From a virus: a stretch of 63,183 bases of DNA. The notes beneath the pieces were generated by a model. That model ran no database searches and was not told the origin of the DNA. It saw nothing but the letters and a program-made list of their open reading frames with translations. The DNA lies in the IMG/VR virus record IMGVR_UViG_3300017963_000287, positions 1-63,183 of that record; one strand, 5' to 3'. Positions 24,774-33,457 of the stretch are shown here, piece by piece. The stretch's first letter is position 1, and the number at the start of each line of letters is the position of its first letter. The translations under genes were made by a program, and so were the position numbers.

Positions 24774-25716
24774 CGAGCAGAAGAGGCCCGCGCCCGTCGT
24801 CGATCTCGAGCGGATCGGGCGGACGTACGCCGAGCTCAAGGACATGGAGGTCAAGCTCGACCCTAATCCCATCGAGTACGGCCCCAAGCGGTTCAACAAC
24901 CGCATCGCCCGCGTCAGGGCCCTCCTGAACCGCGTCGATCAGATCTTCCTCCAGATCTCGGAGGATCTCCACTACTTCCAGCGAGACATCAACGCCCGGC
25001 GCACCCTCTACGAGCTCGAGAAGCGCGAGCTGCTCGTGAACGATCCGAGGTGTCGGGTGGGGCGCTCGCAGCAGGAGCGCGAGGCCCTGGCCGACGTGCA
25101 GCTCAGGGACCAGATCGAGAAGATTCAGAACCTCGAGGCGCAGGCCCACGACCTGGAGACGCTCATGATCTCGGTCAAGTCCAAGCGGACGGACCTCAAG
25201 AACGTTCAGGGTCGGATGAAGGACCAGATGAAGCTCATCGAGCACGACATCGGGATGGGCGCGCGCTGGGGCGGCGATGGCGGCCCTTCGCTCCTCAGCG
25301 ACGGGGTGAAGGAGATCGACGAGATGCTTGCCAGCGTGGACGAGCGCATGAGCTGGACGGACGAGGGCGACGAGGTGGCCCCCACCTCGGGGAAGGACGC
25401 GACCGCGGACGAGCCCGACGAGGACGACGAGGAAGTCGAGGCGAGCGACGACCAGGATCCGGCCCCGCAGGCGTCCGAGGAGCCCGTGCTCGAGTTCGGG
25501 GCGCCCGACGGAGAGGCCGTTCCCGACATCGCCGAGCTGCTGCCCTCGACCGAGGAGCAGACGCCCCTTCCCGACGACGGCGTCGAGCGGGACGCCGACG
25601 ACTTCCTGACGAATTTCGATCCAGAGACGGAGGACGGCGAGGAAAGCGCGGAGGGAGGAGAAGCCCCAACCTCGGACGGGATCGATGACCTGATCGCGAG
25701 CTTCGCCGACGACTAG
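24751..25716 (+). CDS. Coiled-coil protein with long acidic tail
   Basis: 321 residues. Residues 15-180 are helical with heptad character (RVRALLNRVDQIFLQISEDL, LRDQIEKIQNLEAQAHDLET). From about 210 the chain is acidic and disordered (DEPDEDDEEVEASDDQD) and ends IDDLIASFADD. An acidic tail ending in hydrophobics recalls protein-binding tips of single-stranded DNA-binding proteins, but there is no OB fold here. It sits between the helicase and a candidate ssDNA-binding protein, so a replication or recombination accessory role is likely. No family recognised. Confidence 0.65.
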   Translation: MTATKASSEQKRPAPVVDLERIGRTYAELKDMEVKLDPNPIEYGPKRFNNRIARVRALLNRVDQIFLQISEDLHYFQRDINARRTLYELEKRELLVNDPRCRVGRSQQEREALADVQLRDQIEKIQNLEAQAHDLETLMISVKSKRTDLKNVQGRMKDQMKLIEHDIGMGARWGGDGGPSLLSDGVKEIDEMLASVDERMSWTDEGDEVAPTSGKDATADEPDEDDEEVEASDDQDPAPQASEEPVLEFGAPDGEAVPDIAELLPSTEEQTPLPDDGVERDADDFLTNFDPETEDGEESAEGGEAPTSDGIDDLIASFADD

Positions 25717-25799
25717 GCGGTCGCGGTCTCGGGGCCAAACGAATCGGCAAAGTCTGACGGACACGCCACCTGAGGAAAGAACAAGGACGAGAGGAAGCA

Positions 25800-26558
25800 A
25801 TGACCGACTCACAGGAGACCTTCGGCTTCGGCCAGAACGACGCGGGCGTAGGAGGTCGCGTCCAGAAGTTCAAGGGCGAGAAGGGGCGGACCTACAGGAT
25901 AGGGTTCGCTTGGTGGCCCGGCATGGAGGGAGGCCGAGATTTCACGCACAAGGACCTCTGTCCGAAGGAGGACCAGAACGAGGACGAGCTCACGCCGTTG
26001 TTCATCCGGGCGCCCCGGAACTTCATCAACAGCGTTGGCTACGTCATCAACAAGGGGCCCGAGTTCACTAAGCTCGCCGGGCAAGCTCCGAAGATGATGA
26101 TCGCGACGATCATCGTCTCGTGGCCACTGGGCAAGCAGGGAACCCCGACGAAGGAGTCGCTGTTCGGTCAGAAGCCGGACGTGATGCCCTGGATCTTCTC
26201 CGGCGACAAGTACGAGAAGCTGAAGAAGATGCACACGTCGGGGTACCCGATGCACGACTGGGACGTGCAGCTCGACTGCGAGGACTCGCAGTTCCAGAAG
26301 TTCGGGTTCCTGCCCGCGAAACAGTGCGTCCTCAAGGAGATGCTGAAGGCCCAGAACCCCGCGGGACAGGAGATCGCCCAGCACGTGCTCGCCCAGGTCC
26401 GCGCCCTCGCGCCCACCCTGGGCAACGAGATCGGACAGGATCTCACCATCGACCAGCTCCGCGAGCGTATGGGCCAGGACGTGGCCAGCCCGGTGGCGAA
26501 CATCGTGGCCGGGGACCAGGAGGTGGACAGCATGCTCGGCTCGCTGCTCGACGAGTAG
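25800..26558 (+). CDS. Candidate single-stranded DNA-binding protein
   Basis: 252 residues, ATG at 25800 after an AGGAAG site. The N-terminal half has basic and aromatic strands (RVQKFKGEKGRTYRIGFAWW, APRNFINSVGYVINKGPEF, KMMIATIIVSWPLGK), and GYPMHDWDVQLDCEDSQFQK resembles the core of large-phage ssDNA-binding proteins. It ends in a helical region and an acidic tip (QEVDSMLGSLLDE), as such proteins do. Position directly before RuvC-like and RecA genes fits a role in coating single strands during replication and recombination. It has no zinc-binding motif like T4 gp32. Assignment is by composition and context. Confidence 0.5.
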   Translation: MTDSQETFGFGQNDAGVGGRVQKFKGEKGRTYRIGFAWWPGMEGGRDFTHKDLCPKEDQNEDELTPLFIRAPRNFINSVGYVINKGPEFTKLAGQAPKMMIATIIVSWPLGKQGTPTKESLFGQKPDVMPWIFSGDKYEKLKKMHTSGYPMHDWDVQLDCEDSQFQKFGFLPAKQCVLKEMLKAQNPAGQEIAQHVLAQVRALAPTLGNEIGQDLTIDQLRERMGQDVASPVANIVAGDQEVDSMLGSLLDE

Positions 26559-26575
26559 GGAGCGAGACGTCCCCG

Positions 26576-27220
26576 ATGCTGGTGCTGGGACTTGATCCGT
26601 CGTTGACAAATTTCGGATGGGCCCTTCACGACACCGATGCCGAGGGAGCGCCGAGATGCGTCGAGAGAGGGCGCTTCAGGACGGGTCCCCGTGACTTCCG
26701 CGACGAGATCGACAGGTACGTGCATCTCCGCGAGGCGCTCCGCGACAAGGTCGTGGAGCTTGAGCCCGATCACATGGGTATCGAGCATCCCGTCTTCAAC
26801 GAAGACTATTCCGAGGGGATGTACGGCCTGTTCCTGTTCAGCCTGGAGGCCATCAAGGACTGCGGCCAGGACCTCGTCCTGTTCGCGCCTCCCCAGGTCA
26901 AGAAGTTCGCGAAACTCATTCTCGAGCGCCCCCGCGGCTGGTCCATGGCGAAGTCGGACATGGTGGACGCCGCGCGGGAGGACTCGGGGGGAGGCCCCTG
27001 GAACCACAACGAGGCGGACGCCTACCTGGTCGCCGCCTTCGCGGGCCGGTTCTGGAAATTCTACGAGGGGAGCCTCGTCGAGGACGACCTCACACCCTAC
27101 GAGAAGAAGACGTTCACGCACATGCGTACCATCACCAAGGGCAAGCGCGCCGGCCAGCTCGAGATCAAGGGGATCCTGCATCGCGAGTCGGAGAGGTTCT
27201 TTCTCTGGTCGATGAAGTAG
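26576..27220 (+). CDS. RuvC-like Holliday junction resolvase
   Basis: 214 residues from the ATG at 26576; frames further upstream overlap the previous gene. The RNase H-fold signature is clear: a first strand MLVLGLDPSLTNFGWAL (Asp7), a second acidic strand MGIEHPVFNEDY, and a final NHNEADAYLVAAFAGRF. RuvC cuts four-way junctions made by recombination. Here it lies just before recA and after the candidate ssDNA-binding gene. Phage versions debranch DNA before packaging. Length is near that of cellular RuvC with an extra C-terminal tail (GKRAGQLEIKGILHRES). Confidence 0.7.
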   Translation: MLVLGLDPSLTNFGWALHDTDAEGAPRCVERGRFRTGPRDFRDEIDRYVHLREALRDKVVELEPDHMGIEHPVFNEDYSEGMYGLFLFSLEAIKDCGQDLVLFAPPQVKKFAKLILERPRGWSMAKSDMVDAAREDSGGGPWNHNEADAYLVAAFAGRFWKFYEGSLVEDDLTPYEKKTFTHMRTITKGKRAGQLEIKGILHRESERFFLWSMK

Positions 27221-27229
27221 AGGGCAGCG

Positions 27230-28525
27230 ATGGTGAAGAAGAAGGAAACCAAGAAGACCTCCAAGAAGACCGCCAAGAAGAAGACCAAGAAGAAGGCCAA
27301 GGCGAAGTCTGCGCTCCTCCAGGCGAAGGGTCTGCTGAACCACGCCCTCAAGAGCAACGACTGGCAGGCGAACCTAGACCCCAAGACCGCCAACAAGCCG
27401 CTGGATATCCTCTCGACGAGCTCGATCATCATCGATCACCTCATCGGCGGCAAGTTGAACGAACGGGGAATCGCCCCCTGTCCGGGCCTCCCTCGAGGTC
27501 GCATCGTGAACGTCTACGGGCGCGAGGGCAGCGGCAAGACCACGCTAGCCCTTGGGACATCAGCCCAGACGATCCACGACGGGGGGGTCGTCTGCTACAT
27601 CGACTGGGAGCACGAGATCGTGCCCGGCTATGCCCTGGCGCTCGGCGTGCCCATCGGTGACGAGGAGAGGTTCATGCTCTGCCAGCCTGACACTCTCGAC
27701 GAGGGCATAGCCATCCTCTGGACGATGGTGAACTCCGGCGTGGACCTGGTCGTGCTCGACTCCGTCGGGGCTGGCGTTCCCAGGGCGTACTTCGAGAAGT
27801 CCATCAAGGAGACCGCCGAGCAGGGACGCGTCGGGATGAACGCCGCTGTGTGGTCGGCTTTCCTGCCGAAGCTGAAGGCCCGCACGAGCAAGACGGGTTC
27901 GGCCGTGCTCGGGGTCTCCCAGATCCGAGACGCTATCAACACTGGCGGGGGTTACGGCGACACCTTCACGGTCCAGGGTGGGAAGGCGTGGAAGTTCTAC
28001 AGCGCGATCCGCCTGCGTCTTCAGCCGATAGGCGTCGAGAAGGCGTCCGACTACTCCGCCTTGACGAACAAGGCGCAGGATCGGGTGATCGGGGCGAAGA
28101 TCCGGGCGAAACTCGACAAGTGCAAGGTCAGTCCGCAGCAGGGGAACGAGGAGATTTTCTACATCCGGTGGGGCGAGGGCATCGACGATCTACGCTCTCT
28201 CATCGAGATCGGCTGCGCCCACAGGCTCGTTCAGAAGAAGGGCTCGTGGCTCTACTGGGTCGACCCGGACGGCGAGCAGCACGGCAAGCAGGGAATGGAG
28301 AACTTCCGCAGGATGTTCGTGGACAACGAGCGTCTGGCCGTGGCCCTGGAGAAGCAGGTCAAGCCGTTCATGGGCGCCACAGGTAGCTCGAAGGACGAGG
28401 ATGAGGACGAGGACGAAAACGAGCTGTTCGCCGCCGACGCGTTCCAGGACGACGGCGAACTCAGGGAGATCCTCTCGAGCATTCAGACGGACGACCCGGA
28501 GATTCCTCCCGACGAACCCGCGTGA
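27230..28525 (+). CDS. recA: RecA/UvsX-like recombinase
   Basis: 431 residues. The first 26 are almost pure Lys/Thr (KKETKKTSKKTAKKKTKK), a basic tail that may bind DNA. Walker A is VNVYGREGSGKTTLALG (Lys103), followed by GGVVCYIDWEHEIVPGYALA with the catalytic glutamate region, Walker B VDLVVLDSVGAGVPR, loop L1 region QGRVGMNAAVWSAFLPK, and L2 region GVSQIRDAINTGGGYGD. It pairs homologous DNA strands. The acidic C-terminal tail (SSKDEDEDEDENELF) is like those that modulate RecA. Genes for its partners (ssDNA-binding, RuvC-like, Rad50/Mre11) surround it. Confidence 0.9.
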   Translation: MVKKKETKKTSKKTAKKKTKKKAKAKSALLQAKGLLNHALKSNDWQANLDPKTANKPLDILSTSSIIIDHLIGGKLNERGIAPCPGLPRGRIVNVYGREGSGKTTLALGTSAQTIHDGGVVCYIDWEHEIVPGYALALGVPIGDEERFMLCQPDTLDEGIAILWTMVNSGVDLVVLDSVGAGVPRAYFEKSIKETAEQGRVGMNAAVWSAFLPKLKARTSKTGSAVLGVSQIRDAINTGGGYGDTFTVQGGKAWKFYSAIRLRLQPIGVEKASDYSALTNKAQDRVIGAKIRAKLDKCKVSPQQGNEEIFYIRWGEGIDDLRSLIEIGCAHRLVQKKGSWLYWVDPDGEQHGKQGMENFRRMFVDNERLAVALEKQVKPFMGATGSSKDEDEDEDENELFAADAFQDDGELREILSSIQTDDPEIPPDEPA

Positions 28526-28541
28526 GGCGGTAGAGTAGGTC

Positions 28542-29783
28542 GTGCCCCTGAAGATCCGCGTGAGGAACTTCCAGAGCGTCGAGGACGCGGAGATCGTGGT
28601 GGACGGCCTGACGGTCGTCACGGGCACGAACAACGCGGGCAAGTCGGCGTTCTTCCGCGCCGTCCGCGGCGCCCTGACGAACGCGCGAGGTTCGGACTTC
28701 GTGCGGCACGGGACGAGCTCCTGCACCGTCGACGTCGAGGATCTCGAGTCCGGCCGCAAGCTCACGTGGGAGAAGGGGGCCAAGGTGAACCGCTACACGG
28801 TAGACGGCGAGGTCTTCGACCGCGTGGGACACGGGGTTCCGCCGGAGGCGCGCGTCTTCGGAGTGGAGTCCGTCGGCGCCGGCAACTCCGAGCTGTGGCC
28901 TCAGATCGCGCCCCAGATCACGGGCGTGAGCTTCCTGCTCCACGAGCCCGGCTCCGTGATCGCCGAGGCCGTGGCCGACGTGGAGCGCGTCAACCAGCTC
29001 GGCCGCGCTCTCAAGGCGTGCGAGTCTGACCGGCGCGCGGCCAAGGGCGACCTCAAGACCCGACGAGCCGACGCCGCGATTCTGAGCCGCCGCCGCGAGG
29101 GGTTCGCAGGCCTGGACGAGTTGCTGCAGCGGCTGACGGAGCTGGAGGCGCGCCGGGTGGCGGCAGATCGCGTGGCGAAGGCCCACGGCAACCTATCGAA
29201 GATGGGTCGCAGGTACCACGATGCCGCGGAGGCCGTCGAGAAACTCGCCGGACTGGAGGACCTGGAGGCCCCCGTCCCTCCGGAGGAGCGGGTCGTCGCC
29301 GTGCAGGGTGTCGCGACCGAACTCGCCGCCACGCGTTCTCTGCGGTGTCGTCATGACCTCGCGGCGACCGTCGTCCGAAATCTCGAGGGTTCGGACCAGG
29401 TGGGAGACCTCTTGCCCTCGGACGAGCGCGTCGCGTATGTCGAGAAGTTTAGGCACGCTCTCGGAATGTCCGTGGGCCTGGCCCTCCGGCACGACGAGGC
29501 CGTCGAGGAGCGAGACCGGACGCTCGAGGTAGAGGCGGCGCTCGAGGGGATCCTCCTCGACGACCAGGTCCTCGACCGCGTGGAGAAGCTCCGACGGGCC
29601 GTCGTCAACGCGCGTGGTCTCGTGAGGCGGCGCGCGGAGCTGGGTAAGGAGGTGGCGCAGCTCGAGCGTGAGCTAGCTCGACACGAGGAGGCCCTTGAGC
29701 AGACGATGCTGACGGCGGCCCAGCTGCTTGGGACGTACGAGGAGTGCCCCACCTGCGGCGGCGCGCTAGACCACGTCCACTGA
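28542..29783 (+). CDS. N-terminal half of a split Rad50/SbcC ATPase
   Basis: 413 residues, GTG start. Walker A GTNNAGKS (28-35) follows the usual strand KIRVRNFQSVEDAEI of SMC-like proteins. A Q-loop-like region (SFLLHEPG) precedes a coiled coil with SQ-poor heptads. The protein stops right after a zinc-hook motif ECPTCGG (Cys402, Cys405). There is no signature motif or Walker B; these are in a separate gene at 35958-36629. Two such halves would form one ATPase head, with the hook joining dimers. The nuclease partner Mre11/SbcD is at 32468. Splitting at the hook is unusual. Confidence 0.75.
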   Translation: MPLKIRVRNFQSVEDAEIVVDGLTVVTGTNNAGKSAFFRAVRGALTNARGSDFVRHGTSSCTVDVEDLESGRKLTWEKGAKVNRYTVDGEVFDRVGHGVPPEARVFGVESVGAGNSELWPQIAPQITGVSFLLHEPGSVIAEAVADVERVNQLGRALKACESDRRAAKGDLKTRRADAAILSRRREGFAGLDELLQRLTELEARRVAADRVAKAHGNLSKMGRRYHDAAEAVEKLAGLEDLEAPVPPEERVVAVQGVATELAATRSLRCRHDLAATVVRNLEGSDQVGDLLPSDERVAYVEKFRHALGMSVGLALRHDEAVEERDRTLEVEAALEGILLDDQVLDRVEKLRRAVVNARGLVRRRAELGKEVAQLERELARHEEALEQTMLTAAQLLGTYEECPTCGGALDHVH

Positions 29784-29786
29784 GAA

Positions 29787-30095
29787 CTACGACCCGGTGC
29801 CCGTGTCGGTTTCTCCGGTTTCGGTACCGGAGCCGTCGGTGGGGGTCTCGGTCCCTTCCGTGTCGGAGCCGTCGGTGGGGGTCTCGGTCCCTCCCGTGTC
29901 GGAGCCGTCGGTGGGGGTCTCGGTCCCTTCCGTGTCGGAGCCGTCGGTGGGGGTCTCGGTCCCTTCCGTGCTGGAGGCATCGGCGGAGGTCCCGCTGTCG
30001 GTACCCGAACCGGTCCCGTCGGTGTCGTCATCGTCCGACCCACAGCATGGAACCACGCTAAGGATCACGGCAAGTACAGCGTGCTCGATCTTCAT
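29787..30095 (-). CDS. Small repeat-rich lipoprotein-like protein, minus strand
   Basis: 102 residues on the minus strand. It has a short basic start and a hydrophobic segment, MKIEHAVLAVILSVVPCCGS, which looks like a secretion signal with cysteines where a lipid could attach; the lipobox (VVPC) is not canonical. The rest is low-complexity, acidic and Thr/Gly-rich, built from a 12-residue repeat DGSDTEGTETPT in about four copies. Such tails are disordered and surface-exposed. A phage lipoprotein could alter the infected cell surface, for example to block superinfection. The ribosome binding site is weak. It is a lone gene between plus-strand operons. Confidence 0.55.
   Translation of the reverse strand: MKIEHAVLAVILSVVPCCGSDDDDTDGTGSGTDSGTSADASSTEGTETPTDGSDTEGTETPTDGSDTGGTETPTDGSDTEGTETPTDGSGTETGETDTGTGS
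29830..29973. repeat. 36-bp tandem repeats inside the minus-strand lipoprotein gene
   Basis: About four adjacent 36-base units (29830, 29866, 29902, 29938), nearly identical except the last. The unit length is a multiple of three, so copy changes keep the frame. There are no spacers, so this is not a CRISPR array. Confidence 0.8.
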
Positions 30096-30176
30096 GGCGT
30101 AGAAGGCAATCCAATAGGGGAATCAGCGGGTTCTTTGCACCATCTCCGAGTTTCACGTAGAAACAGAGGAGGCCAG

Positions 30177-32423
30177 ATGACCACCCTGTTCGACGTGGAC
30201 CTGTACACCGTCTTCCTCGGGTTGACCGGCTCGCACGCCTACGGGACGGCGCGGCCGGGCTCCGACGTGGACGTTCGGGGAGCCTGTCTCGTCCCCGGTC
30301 GGGTCCGGGAGAGCTTCTACCAGACGTTCGAGCAGTTCCTCTCCGAGAACCAGAAGGGGCCCTGGGGCGATAACGCGCGTCGTGCGGTCGAGGTCGTCCT
30401 CCGGCACCCGACGGCGGGCCCGGCGTACACGGACGGTGGCGAGGTCCTGGACCTCTGCGTGTACTCGATCCACAAGTACGTGGCGCTCGCCGCCAACGCC
30501 AACCCAAACGTGCTCGAGCTCCTGTTCTTGGACGACCGAGACGTGCTCTTCACGACGCCGGCGTGGGACCGGCTCCGGGAACACAGAGACCTGTTCCTGT
30601 CGAAGAAGTGTCGTCACACGTACACGGGCTACGCGATGTCGCAGCTCAAGCGCATCAAGGGGCATCGAGCGTGGCTTCTGAACCCGCCGAAGGCCGAGCC
30701 CACGCGGGCGGAGTTCGGACTGCCCGAGGAGTCCGTGCTCCCGGCCGACGTACGCAACCAGATCGACGAGGCGGTGTCGAAGATCATCCGTGACTGGGGA
30801 GTCGAGGACGGTCTCGACGAGCATATCAAGGGTGCTCCACAGGACGTGCTGCGCGAGCGCATGGCCGATTTCCAGGCGACCGTCCTGAACTGCACGGAGG
30901 ACATGCTGGACGAGAGGACCTACGAGCTGGCCGGGGCGAGTCTCGGACTCACGAAGGACGTGCTCTACGCGATCAAGCAGGAGCGGCGGTACCGGGTGGC
31001 GCGGAAGCACTGGGAGCAGTTCAAGCGGTGGGAACGTGACCGCAACCCGGCCCGCGCCGAGCTCGAGGCGAAGCACGGCTACGACTGCTATTCGGCGGAC
31101 ACGCAGTTTCTGACCGACAGCGGGTGGAAGTACTTCGACGAGGTGGGTCAGGAGGACATGCTTGCGACCATGTACGTCGGCAGAGACATGCAGCACAGGC
31201 GGCTTGGTGCCCTGGAGTATCAAGAGCCTCTTGAGAGGTTCGACGGGACCTTCACAGGCAACCTGTATGCGTTCAAGGGTTACCACACCGACGTGCTCGT
31301 GACCCCCAACCACAGAATGCTTCATCGTCAGGTCTCGCGAAGGAAGGATGAGACCTACGGCATCACCATGACAGAAGCCGCGCGGCTGCCGGATGCCTTC
31401 GATTTCTTCCGAACGATCCGCCCACGCAAGAAGAGGTACTCCACACAGGACCTTTTCGCCAACCTTCCAATCAAACCGGAGGCGTTCCTCCGTCTGATGG
31501 GCTGGTATCTCTCGGACGGGACCGCGTCAAAGCCGAAGGGTTCGGCGCGCGTGAAGGATGTCCGCGTCAGCCAGAAAAAGGGAGGCCGTCTTCATCGGGG
31601 CCTTTCCCGGTTTCATGGTCAGTACGGAAAGAGCGCGAACGCCACTCTGCATTCCTACGACAGAGAGAGTGGAACGGGAGAGCGGATTACGGAGATGGTC
31701 CTGGTGGTCCGAAACAAGATTATCCGGGAGAGGCTCGTGTCGGAGTGCGGCAGGAAGAAGGACAAGCGCATCCCCCGGTGGGTGTTTGGCCTTTCGAAAC
31801 GCATGATGGAGATCCTTTTCGATGCGATGTGCGGAGGTGACGGCACCGTCCGTCCCACTTCCAAGAGAAGTTGGATCTACTACTCGTCCCTGGAGGGACT
31901 CGCGGACGACGTCAACGAGCTGGCCGTACACTGCGGCTGGGAGACGTCGCGTTGGGGGCCGTATCCGAGCCCGACCGACTGGAATCCTGATGCCGTCATG
32001 TACCAGGTCCACGTCGATAAGAAGGCGAAGCGGTTTCAGCGGTTCGTCCGGCACGGGGCCGTTGAGACGGTGCCCGTGAAGAACCATCGAATCGTGTGTT
32101 TTACGGTTCCTAACGGAACCTTGATCACCAGGCGCAACGGGCGTGTCGGCATCCATGGGAACAGCAAGCACGGGGCTCATCTCATCCGTCTCTTGAGGAC
32201 GGGACTGGAGATTCTGCGAGACGGGGAGTTGCTCGTGCGGCGTCCTGATGCCGAGGAACTTGCAAAGATCAGGGACGGTTACTACACGTACGACGACCTG
32301 ATGGCCGAGGCCGAATCGCTCCAGGAGGCGATGAAGGAGGCTGCCAAGGACTCCGCGCTGCCGGAGGCTCCCGACAGGGAGCGCATCGACGAGGTTCTTT
32401 TCTCGATCCTTGAGACCGCCTAA
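30177..32423 (+). CDS. YcgL/COG3541-like nucleotidyltransferase with intein
   Basis: 748 residues; the extein is 389. ATG at 30177 follows AGAGGAGG. The polymerase-beta-type nucleotidyltransferase signature is GLTGSHAYGTARPGSDVDVRG broken as GS (18-19) and D-x-D (Asp30, Asp32). The C-terminal half carries KHGYD and, after the intein, KHGAHLIRLLRTGLEIL, the conserved block of this family. The family occurs in bacteria and phages, and its target is not known; nucleotide transfer to RNA or protein is possible. It lies between the two Rad50 halves, just before Mre11. Confidence 0.75.
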   Translation: MTTLFDVDLYTVFLGLTGSHAYGTARPGSDVDVRGACLVPGRVRESFYQTFEQFLSENQKGPWGDNARRAVEVVLRHPTAGPAYTDGGEVLDLCVYSIHKYVALAANANPNVLELLFLDDRDVLFTTPAWDRLREHRDLFLSKKCRHTYTGYAMSQLKRIKGHRAWLLNPPKAEPTRAEFGLPEESVLPADVRNQIDEAVSKIIRDWGVEDGLDEHIKGAPQDVLRERMADFQATVLNCTEDMLDERTYELAGASLGLTKDVLYAIKQERRYRVARKHWEQFKRWERDRNPARAELEAKHGYDCYSADTQFLTDSGWKYFDEVGQEDMLATMYVGRDMQHRRLGALEYQEPLERFDGTFTGNLYAFKGYHTDVLVTPNHRMLHRQVSRRKDETYGITMTEAARLPDAFDFFRTIRPRKKRYSTQDLFANLPIKPEAFLRLMGWYLSDGTASKPKGSARVKDVRVSQKKGGRLHRGLSRFHGQYGKSANATLHSYDRESGTGERITEMVLVVRNKIIRERLVSECGRKKDKRIPRWVFGLSKRMMEILFDAMCGGDGTVRPTSKRSWIYYSSLEGLADDVNELAVHCGWETSRWGPYPSPTDWNPDAVMYQVHVDKKAKRFQRFVRHGAVETVPVKNHRIVCFTVPNGTLITRRNGRVGIHGNSKHGAHLIRLLRTGLEILRDGELLVRRPDAEELAKIRDGYYTYDDLMAEAESLQEAMKEAAKDSALPEAPDRERIDEVLFSILETA
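31086..32162 (+). mobile_element. Intein with LAGLIDADG endonuclease in the nucleotidyltransferase
   Basis: 359 codons inserted in frame between GYD and SKHGAHL. It starts CYSADTQFLTDSGW and ends GRVGIHGN with Ser as the first extein residue. Block B-like YHTDVLVTPNHRML is visible. LAGLIDADG helices are RLMGWYLSDGTA and LFDAMCGGDGTV. The site is inside the family's most conserved motif, a typical intein target. The base composition is less G/C-rich than the surrounding gene. Confidence 0.9.
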
Positions 32424-32467
32424 ACGGCAGCCGGTTTCGCGCAAATCTGGTGGGTACAAGTGAGGAG

Positions 32468-33457
32468 ATGCTTCGTCTCCTCTGGCGCACCGACGTCCAC
32501 TACTCCGACCAGACGCCTTCCTCCCGGACAGACGACTGGACGGAGACGGTCGCTCACAAACTCGCCGAGGTCGGCCGAATCGCGCGCGACCACGAGTGCA
32601 GGGCCGTGATCGACGGCGGCGACTTCTTTAACGAGAAGACTCCCGTCCGCACGAGCCACCGTCTCGTGGGGCGCATCGCCCGCATCCACGCGCACTACCC
32701 GTGCCCCGTGTTCTGCAACGTGGGCAACCACGACGTGCGCCTTGCCAGACTCGAGAACCTCGCTGAGAGCCCGCTCGGGAGCCTCTTCGACGCGGGCGTG
32801 TTCTACCCTCTGCACGACAGCAACGAGATGCTCGTGGACCACGAGGGGGTGAAGGTCCGGGCCGTCGGCATCCCGTACCACGGGCCGCGCTACGATCTCG
32901 ACAGGTTCCGCGCGATCAGTCGTCGCGACGAGGACTGGCTCCTGTGTGCGGCCCACCTGCTCGCGTCTCCGCATGGCGGAGAGATGTTCAAGAAGGAGGA
33001 CATCGTCCGCTACTCCGACCTGCCCGAGCTCGCGCCCGACGTGGACATTTTCCTGCTGAGCCACTGGCATAAGGACCAGGGCATCGAGGAGGTCGCGGAC
33101 GGCAAGTGGGTGGTGAACGTGGGGAGTTTGACGCGAGGAGCCCTGACGCAGGACAACGTGGACCGAGAGCCGGGCGTGGTGGTCATCGGCCTCTGGCCGC
33201 GATCTCGGGGGATCCCGCCCCAGCTGGAGTTCGTGAAAATCTCGGTCCGGCCCGCGAGCGAGGTCTTCGACATGGAGAAGCGCACTCGAGAGGAGGCACG
33301 GCTCATGACGGTGGATGCCTTCGTCGAGTCGGTGAGGCGCGAGCTCCAGTCGTCGTCCGACCGTCCTTTCAGCGAGATCGTCGCCGAGATGGACCTTCCC
33401 GACAGGGTGAGGGAACGGGCGATGGCGTACATCGAGGAGGCCGCGAGGCCGCGATGA
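32468..33457 (+). CDS. sbcD: Mre11/SbcD-like nuclease
   Basis: 329 residues from the ATG at 32468, chosen because MLRLLWRTDVHYSD begins exactly as SbcD proteins do; a GTG at 32450 is an alternative. Metal-binding motifs of calcineurin-like phosphoesterases appear in order: TDVHYSD, VIDGGDFFNE, NVGNHDVR, CAAHLLASPHG and LSHWHKDQG. SbcD with SbcC/Rad50 cuts DNA ends and hairpins and, in phages (T4 gp47/gp46), makes recombination-ready ends. The C-terminus is shorter than in bacterial SbcD. It overlaps the next gene by ATGA. Confidence 0.85.
   Translation: MLRLLWRTDVHYSDQTPSSRTDDWTETVAHKLAEVGRIARDHECRAVIDGGDFFNEKTPVRTSHRLVGRIARIHAHYPCPVFCNVGNHDVRLARLENLAESPLGSLFDAGVFYPLHDSNEMLVDHEGVKVRAVGIPYHGPRYDLDRFRAISRRDEDWLLCAAHLLASPHGGEMFKKEDIVRYSDLPELAPDVDIFLLSHWHKDQGIEEVADGKWVVNVGSLTRGALTQDNVDREPGVVVIGLWPRSRGIPPQLEFVKISVRPASEVFDMEKRTREEARLMTVDAFVESVRRELQSSSDRPFSEIVAEMDLPDRVRERAMAYIEEAARPR

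Noticed and set aside
29830-29973. Tandem 36-bp repeats as a CRISPR array
   Set aside because: The units are directly adjacent with no spacers and encode an in-frame protein repeat; no cas1 or cas2 genes are visible.
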